From Gordionus sp. m RMFG-2023 (lineage: Eukaryota; Nematomorpha; Gordioida; Chordodea; Parachordodidae), in NCBI RefSeq assembly GCF_954871325.1, contig NC_088776.1, positions 62,086,954 to 62,150,953 of the forward strand: 64,000 nt of DNA, written 5' to 3'. A model generated the notes under the pieces. The model made no database searches. It saw only the letters and a list, made by a program, of their open reading frames with translations, and was not told the DNA's origin. Positions 30,501-39,500 of the stretch are shown here, piece by piece (positions within the stretch are counted from its first letter, which is position 1; the number at the start of each line of letters is the position of its first letter). A program made the translations under genes and the position numbers.

Positions 30501-33500
30501 CCTTATTTTAATTTACTAACAGAAATATAAATTATTATATTTAAATAAAATATTTGTATCAGAGGCCATTTAATCATTAATAATTATCAACATATTTTGA
30601 TTAGAAATTACTAAAAATCGTGTGCATTAAAAATATGTTATGTTTAGAAGGATATATCTATTGAGCTATAGATATTTCCCACTTTAAAAAAGCATGGTAT
30701 ATTATATATTATACAATTAGAGAAAATTTCATAAAAAATTGCATTTTATTGTCAATATGTTATAAAAAGATGTAACAATAATGTATATAGATACAAAATA
30801 CACAAGTTTAAAACAAATAGTTATGTGGTTAAATATAGAAGCAATATTTAAGTTAAGTCTTCATCATTGTTCAGTGAAGAGATGGACTCGTAAAATTGGT
30901 CAAATCATATTCTTTAAATAATGGTTATGATATAATTTGATATAACTAAATTTTATATTAATGTTCATTCGAAATTAAAAAAAATTTATGAATCGAAATT
31001 TAATCTATGTTTTTTAAACATGATATAGATGAATTTGCTCCTGGTAATAATATTGTTAATATTGCTATAGAAACATGGTTGTCAAATCTTCCTCATTGAT
31101 AAGTAGACTTCCACAATTTTATCTTAATGAGTCGTAATACCACGAACTCTACTATCACAATTCTACTACATTTTTTAAATTTATATACCACAAAATTTTC
31201 TTACATTCTAAATATTTTTTATAAATCATGTTTTTTGACATAAAAATATTATGTATTCCAAAAATGTAATTACAAAATATAGAAATTAAAATATCTCTTA
31301 AATCACCCTTTCAGAAATTTATATTGTTTTATCTGATAATCAATAATAGTACAGTAATTGATTATGACAATAACATTTTAACCCAAATTTGTATAAATTT
31401 AATGATAAAAGTATCATCATTTTTTTTAAGAAAAAATAAGTCCTATCTAAATTTTTTATAAATATTTGAAAATTAAATCACTAATTAGTATTTTATCTTT
31501 AGTCTAAGGTAATAGTTTCCTTTTTAACCTGACATGAGACCAGGAAAGAAGGAGTTTAGGAGAGAAACCCCCAAAATATTTATTTTATGAAAATCTACTA
31601 AAATCAAATTATTTCTTCCTGTCAACCTTGTATAGGGAAGTATAAAAAAAAAACTAAGGCCATTTCCAGACAAAACGTTTTTCAATACTATTTTTTTATA
31701 AACTTGAAATGGTATAGAGGAGATTCCCAGCCAATATGCTTAATTTAAAATATTGTATTATATAAAAAAATGGATGAATTATTATCCTCTTTGTTTGGAA
31801 ATAAATAAAATATTGGAAACATGCGTCAAAAATCGTTTTGAAAAAAAAAACTTTCTATCTGGAATTGGGCTAAGAGAAATATATAAGAAATAATAAATCC
31901 TTATGCGTTTTAATAATAATTAAAAAAAAATATCATAAATTTTAGAAAAATAATTAGAATAGAAGAAAATTTGTCTAAATAAATTTTCATTTTACCAAGA
32001 AGTGGAAGAAGAAACTGCTCCGGGTAATGATATATTTTTTGAAATATTTTATATCGTCGTAAATTAATTTTACATCATTTAATGAGATATTTTTATACTG
32101 TAATTTTAAGATTTCCCTGAACTTTTGAACTACTCTTTTTGTATTATATTATGTATTTTTTGTGATAGAAATTTAAAAGTACAAAAATTTTTTTTAAATA
32201 TATAAGGTAGACATAGGTATACTTTACACATGCAGAAATGCATTTCTTCTAAAAATGCATAACTTTAATTTAATATTCGTTCATCAGAGATTCAAAATTT
32301 TGGATTTTATATTCCATTTTGACATTATATTTTAAAAGAAAATTTACTTATAAAAATATATGAGAAAGAAAGATTAACAGGATAAATTTTATAGACTTCT
32401 TAATTAATATTCACGAGTGTCCAAATTATCATATAAAGTACAGATGAAAAGCCCTCTAATACCTTATCACTATTATTGCAATTTAATATTAATTTTATAC
32501 CACCCCCGAATCCTGCCACAAAAATAAAATTTTAAAAAATATAATAAAAAATAATAATTTGACATAAATATGCATTAAGTATTCCTACAACCTAAAATAA
32601 AATTATTCGAAATAAAAGTTAAGATGAAAAAAAAGAGAGTAAAATATTTGAATCTTTAATTTTTTAGAAATAAGAAAATTTTATATTAAAAAACAAAGGT
32701 TATGATGTAAAGCTAGACTAGAAGAAAAAAGTGGTTATCTTGAAGTATAATATGCGTTTTAAAATCTTAGAAATGCATATTTCTGGGATGATAATTTTTT
32801 AAAAGTAATATAGAGAATCTATTATTATTTTAAAAAATTAAGCCGATATTTTTGATTAATATATATATATATATCTTTTAATTGACAAATCGCATCAGAA
32901 GTTGCTCCAAGTAAGAATATTTATTTTTTAAAATTTTACATTCATACCTTTAATTAAATATATTTTTTTGGATGATAGAAAATGAAAATAATCAAAAATT
33001 ATTTTATATTAACCGTGTTTTTTTATATATCTTTTTATTAACAAGTTATAGAAGAAGAAGCTGTACCAGGTAGGAATATCAAGTTTTATATTTTAAAATA
33101 AGAAACAAAGGGATGATATAAATTAAAGAAATAACTTTTTCTAGTCCAATTTTAAAATTAAACTTAATTCCCAGAACATCTTTACTAACATAACCAAAAA
33201 TTATAAAATTATTAATATATTTTTTATTCAATATATTTTACTGCAGAAAATATATATTATTGCGTAAAACAGAAATTAATTTTTAAAATTTACAAATGTT
33301 AAAAATAAAAAAAATATTTCAATTTTGTATTATTTATATTTATATGAGTAAAAAATAAATCCTTCTGCTTAAATAAAAGCAAATAATTATCACCATCGGG
33401 ATAAAAATATCTGAAAACTATAATGTTTATATAAATTAAAAATCTTTGATATATAATTAAAGTAGTTTTTTTTTATTTAAAATTTATAAATTTTTTCTAG

Positions 33501-36500
33501 AATAGTAAATATATATATTTTTTCTAAAATAGTAAATATATATATATTTTTTATATTAAGAAGTGGCTGCTGAAGGAATTGTTCTTGGTAATAATATTTG
33601 TTCTGTAAAAAGTTTTTTAATCATCTATAAAAACTCGATTTGATTTAGCCCATTTAGTTTTTTTTAAGAGGTCTTATATATGATAAATTCTTTAAAATAA
33701 AATTGAGAATATAGAATAACTATATACCCTTTAATTAAATCAAAATTTTATAATTAAAAAAATGATAACAGTTTTAGAAGAATAGATGTTAAAACGCAAT
33801 GTTATAATATCCATAGAAAAATAAAACGAAAAGATAGGGAAAATAAAATATGGAATATTTTCATTTTTATAAAATATGGAATATTTTCATTTTTATAAAA
33901 TATGGAATATTTTCATTTTTATAAAATATTTTGGAGTATATTATGGTACAATTTTTTGTCAAATAAATAATGCAATAATAAGCAAATAAGAAACGAGTTT
34001 CTAGTTAAATTTGAAATAAAAAGGAAAGCCTTGCACTTTGTGAAAAAAAGAACCACTACTCGCTATTAAAAAAAATGGTGATATCTTATTATTATAATAA
34101 GAAGTGAGAATAAGGAGAAGACTGCATTCCTTGTGAAAGAGTACAATTATGTCGAACATTCCTCGCCAACAGTTAAAAATGGTGGTGTCTTAATAATACA
34201 GGGGATTGTAATACTAAGATCTTCCTTGTAATAATCTAATAAAAATTATGAAAATAAATTTTCAAAATAAAAATCAGATTATTACAAGAAAGATCTTAGT
34301 CTTATAATATTTTGTATTATGGGGATAAAAACAATAATAAATTTTTGTGAGAAAATTACATGATTACTGACAATATATATTCATCTTAATATATGTGTTC
34401 TAATAATTTGAAAATAATATAAATATAATCAAAATATAAATTGCAAGAAATATTTCAAATGTACACCTTTATCTATGCCTTGTAGTATTTAAGTTTTTAT
34501 ATTATAAATGATAAATTTTAATATATCTACCAGTATTACATTTTATCATATAAACACTTATATTTTAATTTAAACATTGAGATTTTAATATATAAATAAA
34601 ATATTATGAAAGATAATATTCTATTAAATAGCAAACATAACTGTATAAAATTCAACGATATAAATGTCATAAATATAATAAAAATAAAGAACTTTGGTAA
34701 TTATCTGAATATTATTTATTTTTAATGCCCAAAATTATTTTAGGCAAATAAATATATTTAAAATATTTATAGGGTTGATTTATTTTGAAAAAACTATGAG
34801 TTTATTGAAAAATTTTTATTAATATAAATATATATCAAAATATATATTATTATAATGTATCTTCCATAATTTTAATGAAATAATTCGAGCTATTTTTACG
34901 TTTAATAAATCTGTTTATGTTTTTTCTAAACTCTTAATTTATTTTCTATATTTTTTAATTTCTTAAGAAATAGAGAATATAAGTAATATTACCACTATCC
35001 TAATTAATAACATAATTATATTTAAATTAAAAATAATGCATTTTTTAACAAATATATTCATTTGTGAAAAATATATTCCAGTAACATATGTAAAATAACC
35101 ATATAATTAATATATATATATATAATAACATTGAGAAGATTGGCGTCTATTTCCTGATTACTAAGAACATTTAGAATTTTAAATATTTTTTTCTACAATT
35201 GTAGTTATCTAAGAGTAAGATGAATAATATTTTTTCAAAATTTAGTATGGTATTTTAACAGATTTACAGATAAATATATCTTCTTCTCAGTATTTTGAAC
35301 GATTTATTAGTAAATATATTTTTTTCACAAAAGTAAAAGAAATATATTATTAAATCAATTTATAATTTTAATCTAATTGAAGTATTTTATATTATAATAA
35401 AAATTATGATCACTATCTTGGGATATTATTTTTTATCATTTTAATAAATCATATAAACTCTCACCTTTAGGATTGTTAAAAAATTGATTTTTTTTCATGG
35501 AAAGGTATTCCTGCAATTTTAGAACTTACTCTAATAATTTAAAACATTTTTGCTGTTGACCCTTGATACATTTATAATATATATAAAAAATCTACGGACA
35601 AACCAGTGGCGTAGCTACGGGGGTGGTCTTCGGGTTTGGACCCCTCCCAGAGCAAAATTTTTTTTTAGATTATAAGTTCAAAAGACTTAAAAGTGATTTT
35701 ATATGAATTATATTTTTCTGGTTTTGATGTTTGTGGAAGGATATTATATTAATATTGAAATTATTCTGGATAGTATTATTATAAAGTCATTGAGAATAAT
35801 CTACTAAATTATAATAACATATTATTGATGCATTTAAAAAACATATTTATTATATATTATCGAAGATATGGTTATGATTTGTAAGATAAACCCGGCCGCC
35901 CCCCAGCTTTTATATGTATGGACCCCCTCTAAGGAAAATTCCTAGCTACGCCACTGGGACAAACTAATATAAATGATACCAAGTACAAATTTCAAATGTT
36001 TTTAGAAAAATTTTCTAACAATCACAGTTAATTTCTACAAGTAAAGTCATGAATTAGGGATTTAAAAAAATGCTCTCAAAAAATGATTTAAAGTTCAAAA
36101 AAATATACAATAACGCTAAACAGGTGTATATTAGATAAATTAATATTTTACAAATTTTTTTATTTATTATCATTATGCTCAATATTGTCTTATTCGTATT
36201 TTATAACTAATTAATATAAATAGTTAATAATGAGATCTTCATTGCTTCCCCCATTCCATATTTCCAAGATTATTAATAATCCATATTAATGTTCATATTA
36301 AAGATATCTTACATAATAATTAATTAATTCGTTAAATATTTTATAATTGAATTAAGGGCCTCTATAACATGCAAATCAAAAACTCAATACCCATTTTAAT
36401 CAATATACCATATTTAATCTTCTATTTGGTGATGGATTTAATGGCTTTTTTTAAATATTTATTTATATATAATTATTTAACATTCATATATTAATCCATT

Positions 36501-39500
36501 TTATATTACTGGAAAATTTATCAAAATCATTACATATTTTACTGCTATCAAAATATATAAATATTTTTTATAATTTTTTAATGTGATGTGTTAATTTTAT
36601 AAATTAAAGTTTAAAATAAATACCTGCTTGAAATTCTTTCCCGCCTACCATATTGGAAAAAATAGTGGTAGTAATATTTTTTAAAATTTGATAACCATTT
36701 TCTAATTAATTTGAGTAATTTTTTATTTTGGATTTAAGTTTATCAAACGTTTTATATTGTTTGTATATTAAATTATCCATACAATTTTAATATAATATAC
36801 ATAATGTAAATAAATTCTGTTTATATATTGTAAATAAATTCTGTTTATATATTGTAAATAAAATCTTCCTGAAAAAAATCATTCATCGGTTCTTATTCTT
36901 TATTTAAATTATATTTTTTAATAAAAAAATTCTTAAAATTATAATATAGTTATTTCCCTTTTAAATTAAGATACTTAATATGCAAATATATAAAATAGCA
37001 GCAATCTTACTACAATAGTTCGCCTTGCTACCTTTCTATTATTTAGAGATAGCTAAACAACTCATTCTTCTACGAAATTCTCTTTATATACTTGCTCTGG
37101 AAGTAAAAAAAAATCGGATTTATTCTTTTAATATGACCCCTTCTTCCTTACAATAAATAAAAAGCTTTTACTTGTCTTTGATTAATATATTATGCAGAAA
37201 AATTTGGATATACCCCAACGATATCCCTTTGATTGCTTTACCTCATAATAAAAAAATGACCATCACTGGCAGTTTAGAGATGTGATGTATAAAACCTGGA
37301 TGCGATATTTTTTAATTCATTTTTTTTACATTTTGTTATTTGAGCATTTTACCAGAATAAAAACGATCAAATTATCCCATCATAAATGAATCTCGTTGTA
37401 TAAGATAGAAATTAAGAGTTTTTAAAAATCAATGAAGTCATAAAAAAATAATCAGGATATATTTCTGTAAAAATGGAATGATTATATTCTAATTTAAAAA
37501 TTACCTTATTTTAGAAAATATTTATCATTGTGAATAAACAAATCAACTATTAAAATATAGGTATTAACTGTAACTGTATAAAATTAGTTCCATCTAAAAA
37601 AAAAAGGAAAGCATAAAAGGGGGAAAAAAATAAGTAAGATAAATTTAAGAAAGCTCTTTAGAAAAAAGACTGCCGTTTTAGCTAATGTAGTTCGCTTTGA
37701 GAATGTATAGAGCCAGTACCTCATAGAAAAAAGCCGTCTCAAGTCTTGCCAGTGCGTTGAAAAATATAAAACAAGTTTTATTGTATGTAGTAGATAAAAT
37801 TGGAATGAAATCACGATCTTTTTAGATTCCCAGATATTTGACAATTTTGAGCGGTGATCTTCTCAACAAAAAATTGATTCCTTTCCATGAGATCAAGCTG
37901 CTTCCATTAATCCCTATCTGATAAAGAAAATAAAAATGGTTATGCCTTAGGATTCGACTTTAGTCAGTTTGCATTGTAAACTGTCTCTTTCTTTGATCTC
38001 TTTAGAAGTTCTGCCGCCGCAAGAGCAAATGTGATGACAATTTTTCCTACAATTAAGACAAATTTCAATATTGCAGATGGGATCTTGTTAATGAGTTCTA
38101 AAGATTGAAAATAAGGGAAGATGAATCCTTCGGTTTAGCATGCTAGATCATATAAAACTCAGAGAGCTAGAAATAATCTCAATCATCTTAATTGCGTTTA
38201 CGGGAAACATCAACGATACAAGTTTTCTAATTGCGTCTTAAAAGAAATAATTATTTTATTGAGATTAGTATTGATAATGGGTTTGAAAAATAGACTTACA
38301 AAATATAGGTAGTGAGAGCAGGATCGATATGAGATCTTACTCCATACTACCATTTGTATTTAGTAATGAAGCCTGAGCTCATACAGTTTAATTTAATTTT
38401 ATTCAAGATATTTCAGTTAGATCTTTAATTTTTTTTTTATAAATCCTAATAGGGATGGGAAATCTAAATATGGGAGTTGATGAGGTACAAACGATGAAGG
38501 GCGAAAGAAGTGTTTTAGGAGGAAAATGACGAGAAAATCAGGTGAGTAAGGTAATTAATCTTAAGAAGGATATAAAGAGTAGAATGGAATAAGACACAGA
38601 TGGCACTGAATTAGTCTGCAGGTGTATATAAAAGTGTTAGTTCTCCTTGAAAGATAATTTAAAATTGTGACGATTCGAAATGAATGAATTTTGGCGATAA
38701 GTCGACTTTTTAACAAATCCTATTGGGCGGATGTCTTTGTTTGGTTTCTGTAAAGCAATAAGTCTGGTTCCAATTCTGAATAAACGTGATTTTTTTTAGT
38801 TTTAATTATTAATAGAAATTTGTGTTAGGAGGAGGGCACTACTTGTTAGGTAATACTTTTTGATCGATAGATGCTGCATTCCTATGACTAGAATCATATG
38901 CTTAAAAAAATCTTTAATTGTATCACCACTTGTTAAACTGATGATTCCCAATTCGATGAAGGTTTACCTGTATTATATGTTAGAAAAGATGTTGATAAGA
39001 TAAGCGGTCTGTTCCACATCCATTTGTACTGTATGTAGAATTGCCCTTTGTCTTATTTATGGAAAGCTTATTTATTATCAACAACATATATTATATTTGG
39101 TTGGTTAATGAATTTATTCCTAATATCTTATTTTGTCCAAAATAAACTTTTGACCTTCCCCAACTCATCTATAGGTTCCTGGTTATGAACCTTTTTTGTG
39201 TCATAAATATCGTCTTTGTTTTGAATAGGTTTATGTTGTGATAAATTTGTGGCTCCTAAATTATTGAGAGGGGAACTCCACCTAATAGTGCTTTCCTCCT
39301 ACTTAGCAAAATCATGATTTCGCCTATGATTTATATTAAAATATTACTTAATTATGAATCTTTGATGATGTATTGTCTCGTTAGTGTCAACAATTTCAAA
39401 ATATATAAAATAAATTTTATTTATAAATTTATTATATTAAAATATTACATTAAAAAATAAAATTAAGTATTTGTAGATTTGGTAATTAAAAACCAATGGT

